Translations under genes and position numbers: made by a program
Notes under the pieces: generated by a model
Databases searched by the model: none
What the model was told of the DNA's origin: nothing
What the model saw: only the letters and a program-made list of their open reading frames with translations
Shown here: positions 37,101 through 43,550 of the stretch, one piece after another
How the letters are laid out: each line of letters begins with the position of its first letter
How positions within the stretch are numbered: position 1 is the stretch's first letter
NCBI RefSeq assembly: GCF_003480315.1
Contig: NZ_QUIV01000003.1
Coordinates: forward strand, 1-64,000
Direction: 5' to 3'
Source of the DNA: Clostridium sp. AM33-3
GTDB taxonomy: Bacteria; Bacillota; Clostridia; Lachnospirales; Lachnospiraceae
DNA: 64,000 nucleotides

Positions 37101-38724
37101 CTTCTTCTCCGCCGGAAGATGCGATGCTCCTGATTTCCCCTGGATCTGTTTCCGGCATGTACCAGTGAAAATGAACACCGGAAAACTCTCCCGAAGCCCA
37201 GGTTTCACAGGAAGCGCAAGTGTTCAGCCAAAGTGCTGCCAGACGGCGGTTTTCTTCTTTTGCCGCATCAATTTCCGCCTGATTCTCAATCTCTCCGGTT
37301 TCCTCATCCTCTTCCTCCTCCGGTACCGGAACAAAAACCGGTGCCGGGTGCCCGTCACAGAACGTCTTATCATAATGATATCCATGTTCTATTGTTTTCT
37401 CTGCTTCTCCATTCGTATCCGTCACCATAGCTGATACAAACTGGAAATCATCCCATAGCACCGGATTATCCCGGTGATAACTCTGATAAGGTGCTCCACC
37501 GGCATAAATATAAGCAGCTCCATCCCGGTCCGTATGAATCTCATCCTTGTCATCAAATCTTTCATATAAGGAAAATACAGCACTCTCCAGAGGCGCGCCA
37601 GTTTCATGGTCCTGCTTTTTCAGGCGGACGTTATAGGAAGAAGTCCAATCCTCTTCATGGCGGTAAATTTCAAATGCCATGCTGCCATCTTCCCCGGCTG
37701 GCGTACTTCCTCCAACGCCTGCATAATAGCAAAGCTGCGGTGCCTGTACCTCCACAAAGACCAGCCTCTGATGAGCCGCCAGCGGTGCCGCGCCATTGTA
37801 CATCTGGCGGTGAGTCCCCGCGCAGCGGCTGCACCTCCAAATCTGCAGGCACTGCTCATACACCTCTTCCGGAGAAGCAAAGGTTCCGCCCCCGGTCCCA
37901 TACCTGGTGCCCCGCACATCAAACATCAGATATAAAAGTCCGCCAGCTCCGGTGCTGGTCAGACGGATATCCGTATCCGTCTTCTGGCAAATCCAGCCGC
38001 CCGGAATCTGCTCACTGAATGACCCTTCTTCACCGGTAGCGGAAAATTTCAGCGGAACACTACGAATAAATTCTGAGTCCGCGCCGGAAGGATCAAATGA
38101 CAGGATATATTCCCCCGGCCGCTCCACGCTCTGGGAAGGAGCCAGGAGTGCCGGACTGCCGGTATTGGTATGCCCCTGTAGCACAGCAGGCACATCTCCT
38201 CCCAATGCAGCATTTCCGCTTCCAAGCAGCCCAGCCATCTGCAGATACGTCTCCTCCCGGGCAAGCACTGCTTTCAGCCAGGGATATTTTCCGCGTACTG
38301 CCGACGAATGAATCAGCAATTTCAGATCCGCTTCTGTAACAAAGCCGGTAATCGCCGGAACGCCTTGCGCGGCAGCTCCCGCATTGATATTCCGGATTAC
38401 TGCATTGATCTGCGGCACATTACCAAAACTGGCCTGCAGCGTCAGCATCCCCCAGAATATCAGCGCTGTTTCCTCCCGGCTTAATGTCTCCGAAGGAAGA
38501 ATATACTCATACTCGTCTCCATCGATCAACGCCCGGTTTGCTCCGGCTCCGTCAATACAGTAATGATGGAAACCAGCCCCGTAGGCCGTGATGGTATCTC
38601 CTTTCTGGGCCGCTTCCGCCTTCCACGGCAGCATCGTTATGGCTGGAAGCAGTTTTCCACTGATCATAATGACCGCCAGAATCCACGCCGCAGTCTGTCT
38701 CACGGTTTTTCTCTTTTGATTCAT
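28165..38724 (-). CDS. Giant Cna-B/SpaA-type surface adhesin with LPAMG sorting signal
   Basis: 3519 residues, expected to be exported and wall-anchored. The signal peptide is about residues 1-38. The N-terminal domain (HHYCIDGAGAN) resembles thioester adhesin domains, but the usual TQxAIW is not seen. Cys/His clusters WRCSRCAGTH and NTCASCETWASGEFSGVHFHW-type follow. At least eight Cna-B-like modules are recognisable by their first strand: VRLKKQDHETG, EIHINKRDMDL, LRLEKLDSETH, LQVEKRAMQ, TEFTKISGG, IEVEKYCLE, LLISKVYE and LKLEKTDSSG. Most have a later GxYxLxE-like strand. A Pro/Glu/Lys spacer, LPAMG (3476-3480), a hydrophobic helix and a basic tail close the protein. The start at 38724 lies 7 bp after the preceding gene; AGGAG is 12 bases upstream. 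Confidence 0.85.
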   Translation of the reverse strand: MNQKRKTVRQTAAWILAVIMISGKLLPAITMLPWKAEAAQKGDTITAYGAGFHHYCIDGAGANRALIDGDEYEYILPSETLSREETALIFWGMLTLQASFGNVPQINAVIRNINAGAAAQGVPAITGFVTEADLKLLIHSSAVRGKYPWLKAVLAREETYLQMAGLLGSGNAALGGDVPAVLQGHTNTGSPALLAPSQSVERPGEYILSFDPSGADSEFIRSVPLKFSATGEEGSFSEQIPGGWICQKTDTDIRLTSTGAGGLLYLMFDVRGTRYGTGGGTFASPEEVYEQCLQIWRCSRCAGTHRQMYNGAAPLAAHQRLVFVEVQAPQLCYYAGVGGSTPAGEDGSMAFEIYRHEEDWTSSYNVRLKKQDHETGAPLESAVFSLYERFDDKDEIHTDRDGAAYIYAGGAPYQSYHRDNPVLWDDFQFVSAMVTDTNGEAEKTIEHGYHYDKTFCDGHPAPVFVPVPEEEEDEETGEIENQAEIDAAKEENRRLAALWLNTCASCETWASGEFSGVHFHWYMPETDPGEIRSIASSGGEEGETPSAGTTVSAEADRAFRDSGCGEDTQETYDHFIALQYSYAIAEDTAREGYTLHGNHRDDLPVEVITTDASENGANAHFAGLYSHEIRISDQFFAEPAQTVREARKQGSSGRLVSETEVPSVRKERRSIWQKIRSIFFPVQTDEELLIDDRSTEAGQEALTEWASMSNAQATMSNAALAKQDYMAVSGQQEEHRKHTATESDAEEEGRSPVPWILRLDFSRGGEKDSGEKTAKSFHGDFKSDMRNRDVGSADLFTDAYQGALHAPGSGQKITAGPADRYSHCSDRDGEDDWWRIYDHRTEGEIHINKRDMDLKSGENDRYDSYGDAQGDAVLEGAVYGLFAEENLVHPDGKTGVVYQKNDLVAVTSTDKNGDASFLACTEAPGRFYNYETGQIENRPGGWNQMAPSNLYARNQSFDDYTEDGQYIRSYPDYRLKNGNCWIGRPLFMGSYYVKELSRSEGYELSVGNRKAPFTNAGQELEASAGTEREGYAVITKGLYAEQQVQSGASGAYGDPAFQELFFQVSSEKSGGFDLVFSEIPEESRLYRLDTQVRTEPAQVGTGRFTESAETDLFGRPVYAVTEFQGQYPRYDADGTLLTRERPVSRSVTDAECAAEKELDTSRCEALMKRPEENLNEDTVLEILRKPFQMEQQNFVKQKLELILRGNGKGTPKLSGTSGTGTRYTTLEHPVYDTGYQSGKEVSFGSPVVTLQIPRVRENGEKVTAGELLASLLDYYQNHAYYSYGGLDGIRELEDAWEISVYAGRIGNPECFYVPENEKRSAAFYLRVPYVPEETSETPRYCYAVYTGEEEPESFGIYTGFRAGNEAGEGLERVSAVLVPDAQADSDGSLVTRCISETVYYEPGEIPLDANGKRIPKICYMEETVPGETQKLYGNWTEIPINGQAGIWHVESSYTDFYGSLHNDEQGQEYRFKLVLPGPEQVVLTAEEAAMLSGNWAAGDVMGCASYYQAVKQASVRACLDYKDGATGEENSFIKHTVLVYPGQEAVWQDGSGKPGSGTQAVPVAVEERSIRQRIRVSKTIEKTSYRNTSSYADVHEDWWTRQYNGKTAVENFRFKVYLKSNLQNLYRNEQGNVIWQDRKGTERTFEEQKKANDAFPERVNQIYTRVLHRTDPLYKNAEDAIVCNTQLYAYQDGRIQEQQESGDTALLEMTEALVEDGKTVRTTMRPNYKKFFDAIDTANHDKWDDAAPTYTSWRPVGNAVNRSEDTIWNTRASDRVRQFAITWYLDDVAAKFIQADGNSISGETAFSDEILDRAMREAIEKAQNYLKPFFAYDLDALYAIAWDEAPGGGADGDPATLSVDVPDPSDEEISEYYGISAMLPYGTYVVVEQQPKDAGLQDFKNRHYETDQPKEIELPAVYADEAGAQASPGILDPFYRYQASFKASELERRYQIRFLEESRVLQAHGSRGDFEIYPYGLEIDRFRNGEPETLAAGDFASLTQSAYRPFQNYYNEADDRTAVAVSYYLSEGQDGRKAVSEVYRYSSVSEQACTADNVSYPGGEMTEDNIPGAWYRDRVPAMQGSQTAYDGRYAPMLVPHSVVMDAENTSEASGCGNVRFRNRLYTARLRLEKLDSETHENILHDGAVFRIYAAKRDDGSDGEGRVLFYEEDTQICGSKEFLTAMGAADIRPVLRDGGIWNWLAGFWSAGAGRMDETESVAAAVNGAEACYTGVVPAGTPVCDESEQILLGDRFGLQTGVMKAFATVWDGQPADASEHQLQTVGYLYTPQPLSAGTYVLCETKAPAGYARSKPVALEIYSDQITYYQNGERDSRVISAIYEDAADEQTTYGTKPQDLIDTARVYLENEPIRLQVEKRAMQTEAGETFLERDAGEKDASEYASGALMTLFDAMSITPSGDSQDFAYEGLVICRDDAGHVERMYVKEGYGGTKTEFLPEQDENGRLYTVSWPAGVDRYGEIIQADGNVWDSVTVMRPDTDILYYDLSDLSVKITPQTDGKDGRYQAFAWKGASKFLEFDGGDLTKITYDEKDKILTLDKGTHVYHLGRDGARDALVDPYTGMAYVVRDFDGTNGSWDQICGRDGTGAGKKQVMVWPVNIRRDEYGNVIARDKITTSRMAIVGSGETAYLTGSWKSDPGEESHRKSSLSRNMYGQNLNDEILLDANNGSFEKTMNPVYDRHGLTDYYQKSEERYDKATELYDRNGEFVRSQLSDNLEADNHDAYAVQEHSMLIDEEQTLFHRKGEAYVVENTWISSEQYPNDPFTSVKTGGQGDILERVPAGCYIMEELRAPEGFVKALPMGISVEETAETQTITMIDEPVRTEFTKISGGNSAFDCGYVENALLGLWKAEAENGKGMETSDPVMVWTTDGTPHCITHLPVGTYIWKEIQVPSGFVSHDSVLVSVKECSEIQQYEMKEDHTKIEVEKYCLENGKDRADGEMAVGGAGFTLYPAKLDDTGSVCYEEGRPLYEESLPVAHWITDDGTTCQAFPDAFETMYLEHGAKPGSSVMWDAGDVLYRAEFMAEYQKEQIHPADPKQTVLVYRMETGAVIRIGVTKETDLQADHPYRFEYQFNWQELSNVNAYACSYLTVENRQRLDYLPAGSSYVLVETEVPAGFVRAQDMLITVTDTGEIQLYRVENEEGSLLISKVYENGTKELAGARLALYRADETGGLTRNSRYLFDSWVSGSDGRYTELDAINRRIPQGYAEGDLKPHRIRHLPDGIYWLAEQQSPAYYTTFEPVQILYEWQPEIRIVRVNDRPVTGTLKLEKTDSSGRPLEGAVFELEAYTQAAGIREDTAEPVFRMCFSAPAEQTGLPVGEVMQNGRIQPYWYELRETEPPAGYALNPEVKRWQFEPDMGAGSYAWREQAKHQVTVVDRKEPDTPKPEPEKPETPNPDKPRPEEPDKPEEKPGKPGGPEHENPRTPELQPVLRIGRILACYRPSSPDGAAWLYLGPDGRWRIRLPAMGDERKTLVWCALFVMSTAFLGALCGRKKTTEGKNTENRTK
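28285..28299 (-). other. LPAMG sorting motif
   Basis: RLPAMGDERKT is followed by the hydrophobic LVWCALFVMSTAFLGALC and GRKK. This is the architecture of a sortase signal, with Met in place of the usual Thr at position 4. Confidence 0.7.
36490..36605 (-). repeat. Short (A/T)-x-S-(D/N)-A motifs in the giant adhesin
   Basis: The adhesin has ATESDA (about 36490-36509) and two copies of MSNA, as ASMSNAQATMSNAALA (about 36565-36605). They lie in a low-complexity linker between modules. The neighbouring GLUG protein has the same type of motif. Confidence 0.6.
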
Positions 38725-38731
38725 TCTTTTT

Positions 38732-41700
38732 TCATACTCCTGTTTCCTGTCTCTGCACGATGCCATTCACAATCCATGCGCCATGTTCATTGGTCTGCTT
38801 TCCATCCGGCAAAACTGTATTGCACCGAAGCGCGCCGCGTGTTCCATTCGATTCCTCCTCAAAATACAGGCACTGTCCATCGATCCAGTTCCATCCCGTC
38901 AGCATGCGCCCCTGAGTTCCGTCCGGGGACGGATTCAGGTAATAGCGGTTGCCGTCGGTATCCTGATACCATCCTGTTACCAGGAAACCATTTTCATCAA
39001 ACCGGAACCAGTCATACGCACTCTGCCCGTCTGCTGTGCTGGCATACGGATTATGCACTGCTGCCCATTCCTTCGCGTAAGTGCGCTCTTTGTCCGCAAA
39101 CATCCACTGTCCGGCCGCATTCTGCATCCAGGTTCCTGTCACAACATAGGACGGCATTGACGGACTGGCGGCTCTGGTTACCCCGCCGAAAGTAATCCCT
39201 GTGGAAGAACCGCCTCCACCGCCCCCGGAGCCTTTGGATGAGCCGCCTCCGCCCCCAGACCCGCCTGTGCTGACTCTCGGCACAGTCTCATCTACCGTAA
39301 CAAATACGATCTTTACGCGGCACATGGCCTGAATATGACCATGTGTCTGGTCTTCACTGACCGCCGTAACAAGTTCTTCCAGAATGCCAGTTCCACTTAC
39401 CTTTTCCAGCGGTTTTTCCTTTTTCAGAGTACGGTCCCGGTTGATCAGATTCTGGATCCAGGCCGGATTGGTCTGTCCCTGCGGATCCCACACCGGGGTA
39501 AGCCTGCAGTTTTGCCGGTTCGCCCCGGACGGTTCTAAAAGAAGGTTCTTTCCGCTCTCCGTATCCTTCCAGCTTACCTGCTCATAAAACGGATGCTCCG
39601 GCTCCAGACCGGCTGTCAGCACCACCGGCTCTGAAACCGTGATTGATTCTGTCGGCTGATAACAGCTTCCGGTCAGCCGTCTGGTGACTGTGAACTGTAC
39701 CTCATCCTGATTTAAGCTCAGAGTTTCCACACGTACGGTTGTCAGATCTACAATCTGAAACTCTACAGTCACACGGCAGTTTGCGTAAAGTGCCTGGTGA
39801 TTCACCGATGTTTCCGGATTGGTCACCGCGGAAACCACTCCATATCGTGTATACACCGTATCGCGGATTGGCTCCCGGTACTGGTTTTGCGCCTGTGCCT
39901 TCACTTCACGGTTTACAATGTTCGTAATAAAAGCAGAATTCATATTGGGCATGACCAGTCCGTCTTTCATGGTATAACCGGCCTCAGAACGATTTTCCAG
40001 AAGATCGGTATCATCGACCAGCCAGCGCACTGTCCGGTCCGCCGTCTGCCCGTTTCCGTTATGCTCCGAATGGATCAGGACCGGCTGCACTTCTACGCTG
40101 TGATCCTGTTTTCCGTCCACATAGCGGGCGATCAGGATTCCTTCCGCATTTTTTACCTCTGTCACGATCTGTGGGCTTTTGCGGTCTCCGCTGCGAGTCT
40201 GCACAACCGAAATCCGCGTTTCGGCCGGATCTGCCGTCAGCCTTGTCGTCACCTTTTCATATTCCGCGCGAAGCTCTGTATCACACTCCGGCATGATAAA
40301 CGAATAAGCACCTCCGCTCACATACTGCATCGGCCGTTCCTGTTCGTCCTCATCCAGATAAGTTGGCGGTTTTACGCCTCCTGTCTCATTGAGATCCACC
40401 ACCATCTGGTAACGGTCCTCTGCCGTATTCTTCGGTGCGGTAGCCACTGTCACCACACCCCCTGCCCTGATCGCAGACGGGTGATCTTTATCAATATCCC
40501 GGTAGTATGAGCTGCCTGTAGATGAGATCGCAGACAGCACTGCCACATCGGTATCGTAGGTACCGTTTGCATTTCTGGCATCAATTCGCGGAATATAGAC
40601 CAGATAGCCTCTGGTCGGCTCCCCCATAAAGCCCGGTGCAAAATGATCCATGGTAAACGGCAGATCCTTTTTATAACCTTCCATGGTAAATTCACGCCCC
40701 AGCTTCTGAGTAACAATATAGCGGATGCCATCTTCCAGTTCTTCATAGAAGAATCGGTCCCCACAGTCATATTCAATCTGTCCCGTCACTGTTTTATACT
40801 TGCGTTCCAGATCAGACCAGTAACCGATGTGCGCATCCTCCGCAAACCGGTTATCCCCGTCAATGGTACTGCCAAACACCTGCTTTGCCTTCGCCAGTGT
40901 ATTGGTAAACAGATAAGAAACTCGGCTGTCACGCTCTGTTCCGTAAGTAAACCGTGCGCTGCTGTCACGGGTTCCCACAAAGGTTCCCTCCCGGGATGCA
41001 CTGCCGTTGTTGGTTCTGGAAACAGCTCCTGCCATGCGGGCCAGTATCAGATTCCCGCTCTCATATTTTCCGACAATACCTCCCACGGCACGGCTTCCGT
41101 TTCCACCGATCGTACCGTTCACGTAGGAATTATAAATACCGCTTAAAGTCATGACTCCTGCGATCCCGCCTACATATCCTTTCCCCTGGATCCGGTCCGA
41201 CACCCCGTTCTGGGTGATCACTGCATTATCGATCAGGTAAGCCTTCTTTGCACATCCTGCAATACCTCCCACAGCACCATCCTTCTCTGCGCCATTCATG
41301 GAAATCCCCTCTGCCCGGCAATTCTCCACAATGACCGATCCATCCGACTCCTGAAGCTGCGTTCCCGCCAAAGTGCCTTTTCCGCTTCCGCAGAGCATTG
41401 CCGCAATACCTCCCGCATTGTGTCTGGAATACACATAACCGGATACTCTCACATTCCGGATCACAGCGCCGTTCTTCACAGCTCCTGCCAGAATTCCGAC
41501 CTGATCCAGCCCCCGCACCTGGTCACACTGAATTTCCAGATTTTCTACGCTGCCTCCATCGATCACGCCAAATAATCCCAGATTTGTTTTACCGTCAAGC
41601 TCTCCGGCAATTTTCAATCCAGTTATGGTATTTCCGCATCCGTCAAAATACCCGCGAAATGGCGTTGGAACCTCTCCGCTCATTTCCGCGCGGCTGCGAT

Positions 41701-42277
41701 ACCAGCCGATCGGATTCCAGTCCCCGCGGTTGATGGCAATTCCTCCAAGATCCAGGCTTTGCGTCAGTTCGAAATAACAGCCCTTATAATCATTCCCGGC
41801 CGCAACGGACTCGGCCAGCCCCATCAGATGAGAAAGCGTCTCAAGCTGATAGGGAGACTCTCTTGTTCCTTCTCCCGGAAAATTCACATTGCCGTTCCAG
41901 TCCTCCCACAGATCTCCGGTTACCGGAATCTGTGCCGCCAGCAGCAAAAGATTGGATGGCGTTGCAGGCTCTATCCACTGTACCGCATCGGATGGCGTTG
42001 CAGGCTCTCTCCACAGGATCGCGTCAGAGGCTGTTGCCAGATCCTCTTCCGGCTCTTCCTCATCCCACACTTCCTCCAATATTTCGGAAGAATCTACACT
42101 CCCATTACTCTCGGTTACTCTTGCATGACCGGCTCTTCCTTCCGGAATCCATCCGCCGGCATTTTCCGCCATGGCAATCCCGGCCGGAAAAACTCCCGGT
42201 GAAAGCACGGTAAGCAATACTGCCATCGCAGACGCTGTCTGACGTTTCCTGTAAAATTTCTTTTTGCTGGTTCTCAT
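38732..42277 (-). CDS. Secreted GLUG-repeat protein with C-terminal cell-wall-binding repeats
   Basis: 1181 residues. The signal peptide (about 1-38, ending GIAMAEN) is followed by an acidic segment with ATASDA, ATPSDA and ATPSN motifs (about 80-110). Next comes a beta-helix-like region of GLUG repeats (AGGIAAMLCG, VGGIAGCAK, VGGIAGVMT, VGGIVGKYES; about 140-420), then beta-rich domains. A glycine/serine linker (GGSGGGGGSSKGSGGGGGG) leads to choline/glucan-binding-type repeats (WMFADKE, WFRFDENGFLVTGW, MLTGWNWIDGQCLYFEE). It probably attaches non-covalently to the wall. GGGGGATGT precedes the ATG. It lies between the DUF6273-like and giant genes at gaps of 14 and 7 bp, so all three are co-expressed. 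Confidence 0.85.
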   Translation of the reverse strand: MRTSKKKFYRKRQTASAMAVLLTVLSPGVFPAGIAMAENAGGWIPEGRAGHARVTESNGSVDSSEILEEVWDEEEPEEDLATASDAILWREPATPSDAVQWIEPATPSNLLLLAAQIPVTGDLWEDWNGNVNFPGEGTRESPYQLETLSHLMGLAESVAAGNDYKGCYFELTQSLDLGGIAINRGDWNPIGWYRSRAEMSGEVPTPFRGYFDGCGNTITGLKIAGELDGKTNLGLFGVIDGGSVENLEIQCDQVRGLDQVGILAGAVKNGAVIRNVRVSGYVYSRHNAGGIAAMLCGSGKGTLAGTQLQESDGSVIVENCRAEGISMNGAEKDGAVGGIAGCAKKAYLIDNAVITQNGVSDRIQGKGYVGGIAGVMTLSGIYNSYVNGTIGGNGSRAVGGIVGKYESGNLILARMAGAVSRTNNGSASREGTFVGTRDSSARFTYGTERDSRVSYLFTNTLAKAKQVFGSTIDGDNRFAEDAHIGYWSDLERKYKTVTGQIEYDCGDRFFYEELEDGIRYIVTQKLGREFTMEGYKKDLPFTMDHFAPGFMGEPTRGYLVYIPRIDARNANGTYDTDVAVLSAISSTGSSYYRDIDKDHPSAIRAGGVVTVATAPKNTAEDRYQMVVDLNETGGVKPPTYLDEDEQERPMQYVSGGAYSFIMPECDTELRAEYEKVTTRLTADPAETRISVVQTRSGDRKSPQIVTEVKNAEGILIARYVDGKQDHSVEVQPVLIHSEHNGNGQTADRTVRWLVDDTDLLENRSEAGYTMKDGLVMPNMNSAFITNIVNREVKAQAQNQYREPIRDTVYTRYGVVSAVTNPETSVNHQALYANCRVTVEFQIVDLTTVRVETLSLNQDEVQFTVTRRLTGSCYQPTESITVSEPVVLTAGLEPEHPFYEQVSWKDTESGKNLLLEPSGANRQNCRLTPVWDPQGQTNPAWIQNLINRDRTLKKEKPLEKVSGTGILEELVTAVSEDQTHGHIQAMCRVKIVFVTVDETVPRVSTGGSGGGGGSSKGSGGGGGGSSTGITFGGVTRAASPSMPSYVVTGTWMQNAAGQWMFADKERTYAKEWAAVHNPYASTADGQSAYDWFRFDENGFLVTGWYQDTDGNRYYLNPSPDGTQGRMLTGWNWIDGQCLYFEEESNGTRGALRCNTVLPDGKQTNEHGAWIVNGIVQRQETGV
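41950..42040 (-). repeat. ATPSD repeat segment
   Basis: Three copies of an (A)T(P/A)S(D/N) motif, spaced about 11 residues apart, with similar DNA around each (GATGGCGTTGCAGGCTCT appears twice on the plus strand). The segment directly follows the signal peptide and acidic segment. Confidence 0.7.
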
Positions 42278-42291
42278 ACATCCCCCTTATC

Positions 42292-43197
42292 CTACATCTG
42301 CGGCAGCACAAAAGCCGGCCGCACCCCTGTTGTTCCTGTTACACGCAATTCCTCATCCGCTTCCGGTTTCTGATCTGCTGTTGTCCGCACATTTCTTCCT
42401 GCCTCCTGCATGTCAGTCCGCATACCGCTTCCTGCCGTCTGCACATCAGTCCGTACCTTTTCCGGCCGGATATTGCCCTGCACCAGATCCACGATATAGA
42501 CCTGAGTGCCCTCTGCGCTTTTGCATGGTGTGCGGAGCCAGTATCCTTTACAGAATTCACTGATCTGCGTCTCCGGATTCCGCTTTCTGACCGGGCCAAA
42601 CCGCCACAGCCAGTTCCGGTAGCGATATGCCTCGTCCACTGAAAGAATAAACAGCTGATCTACCAGCTTCTGGCTGCCCAGATATCTGGCAGTCAGCTCA
42701 TCTCCGGAAAACTGCTCCCACAATTCTCTTCCCGTCTGCCCCTGATAAGCTCGTTCCACGCCGATATTCACCATTTCCGCATCTGAAAATTGTTCTGCAG
42801 AGCCGGAAAGCCATGCACGTATCGCGGAATATTTATAATCCGCGGTTTCTCCAAAGCGTACGATCGGTCCCGAAGCATACACATAACCATGAGAAGCGTC
42901 CTCCGGCGTCTCAAACTGATAATGGGAACCGGTGTTGGCCGGTATTACCTCATCACACAAAAATAAGGCTCCCTTTCTGTGGTAATCCATATGGTCTGCA
43001 TAATTCTGATCAATGCAGCGGAAACGGTATGCTGTTCCCCCGATACTCCGTATAACAGTATCCCCGATATTCCAGTGCCGGATCTGAGTCTCCGTCCCGG
43101 TTCCGGCTCCATAAACCGTCAGTCCCGGTCCCGCTGTCAGAATCGTCCATGCGCAGACGATCAGAAGCAGACCTTTGCGTCCTCGTTCTGAATGCAT
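42292..43197 (-). CDS. Secreted DUF6273-like protein
   Basis: 301 residues with a signal peptide (about 1-30, ending TVYGAG). The body has IGDTVIRSIGGTAYRFRCID, DYKYSAIRAWL, FILSVDEAYRY and YWLRTPCKS, and closes GVRPAFVLPQM. This is the order seen in DUF6273 domains, which are common in Clostridia and of unknown function. An insertion rich in Arg/Gln/Asp (residues about 240-280) contains two similar segments, VRTDVQTAGSGM and MRTDMQEAGRNV. It is the first gene of the surface-protein operon. GGAGAGGGGGAATGCG precedes the ATG. Confidence 0.75.
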   Translation of the reverse strand: MHSERGRKGLLLIVCAWTILTAGPGLTVYGAGTGTETQIRHWNIGDTVIRSIGGTAYRFRCIDQNYADHMDYHRKGALFLCDEVIPANTGSHYQFETPEDASHGYVYASGPIVRFGETADYKYSAIRAWLSGSAEQFSDAEMVNIGVERAYQGQTGRELWEQFSGDELTARYLGSQKLVDQLFILSVDEAYRYRNWLWRFGPVRKRNPETQISEFCKGYWLRTPCKSAEGTQVYIVDLVQGNIRPEKVRTDVQTAGSGMRTDMQEAGRNVRTTADQKPEADEELRVTGTTGVRPAFVLPQM

Positions 43198-43457
43198 CGC
43201 ATTCCCCCTCTCCCTTTTTGCGATCCTGTTTTTTGTATTCTGATCCTATGTGAAAATGCGCGAACTGCGCCTGAGCTGCACGTAACAGACAGCCTGATGA
43301 TAAAACTGAAAAATAAAAAACTGCCCTGTTTCAAGCTGAAGCGGCAAAACATTGCCATAAAGCCCAACAGGAACATAGAAACATAAATATAAAAGTGAAA
43401 ATAAATGAAATGTGAAAATAAAACACTAAGATAACAGAAAAACAGAATCTCAGATAA
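43198..43457 (-). other. Upstream region of the surface-protein operon
   Basis: This stretch between the operon start and the hairpin at 43458 becomes AT-rich beyond 43300. It should hold the promoter, but no -35/-10 pair with proper spacing stands out. The short frames in it have no ribosome-binding site. Confidence 0.4.
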
Positions 43458-43493
43458 ATCGTTACTGTGCCATCATCATAGCACAGTAACGAT
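43458..43493. terminator. Perfect 13-bp inverted repeat after the ABC-F gene
   Basis: Arms ATCGTTACTGTGC and GCACAGTAACGAT around a 10-base loop, about 60 bp downstream of the ABC-F stop. T-rich sequence follows less tightly than in a typical terminator, so an operator role for the surface operon is an alternative. Confidence 0.55.
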
Positions 43494-43550
43494 ACCAGTA
43501 CAAGAAAAGTTCATCGACAAAAGCTGACACCAGACGACATAAGCCGGCTC

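Noticed and set aside
43161-43376. Minus-strand frame of 71 codons upstream of the DUF6273-like gene
   Set aside because: It overlaps the ribosome-binding site and start of that gene in another frame, and lacks a site of its own despite hydrophobic content.
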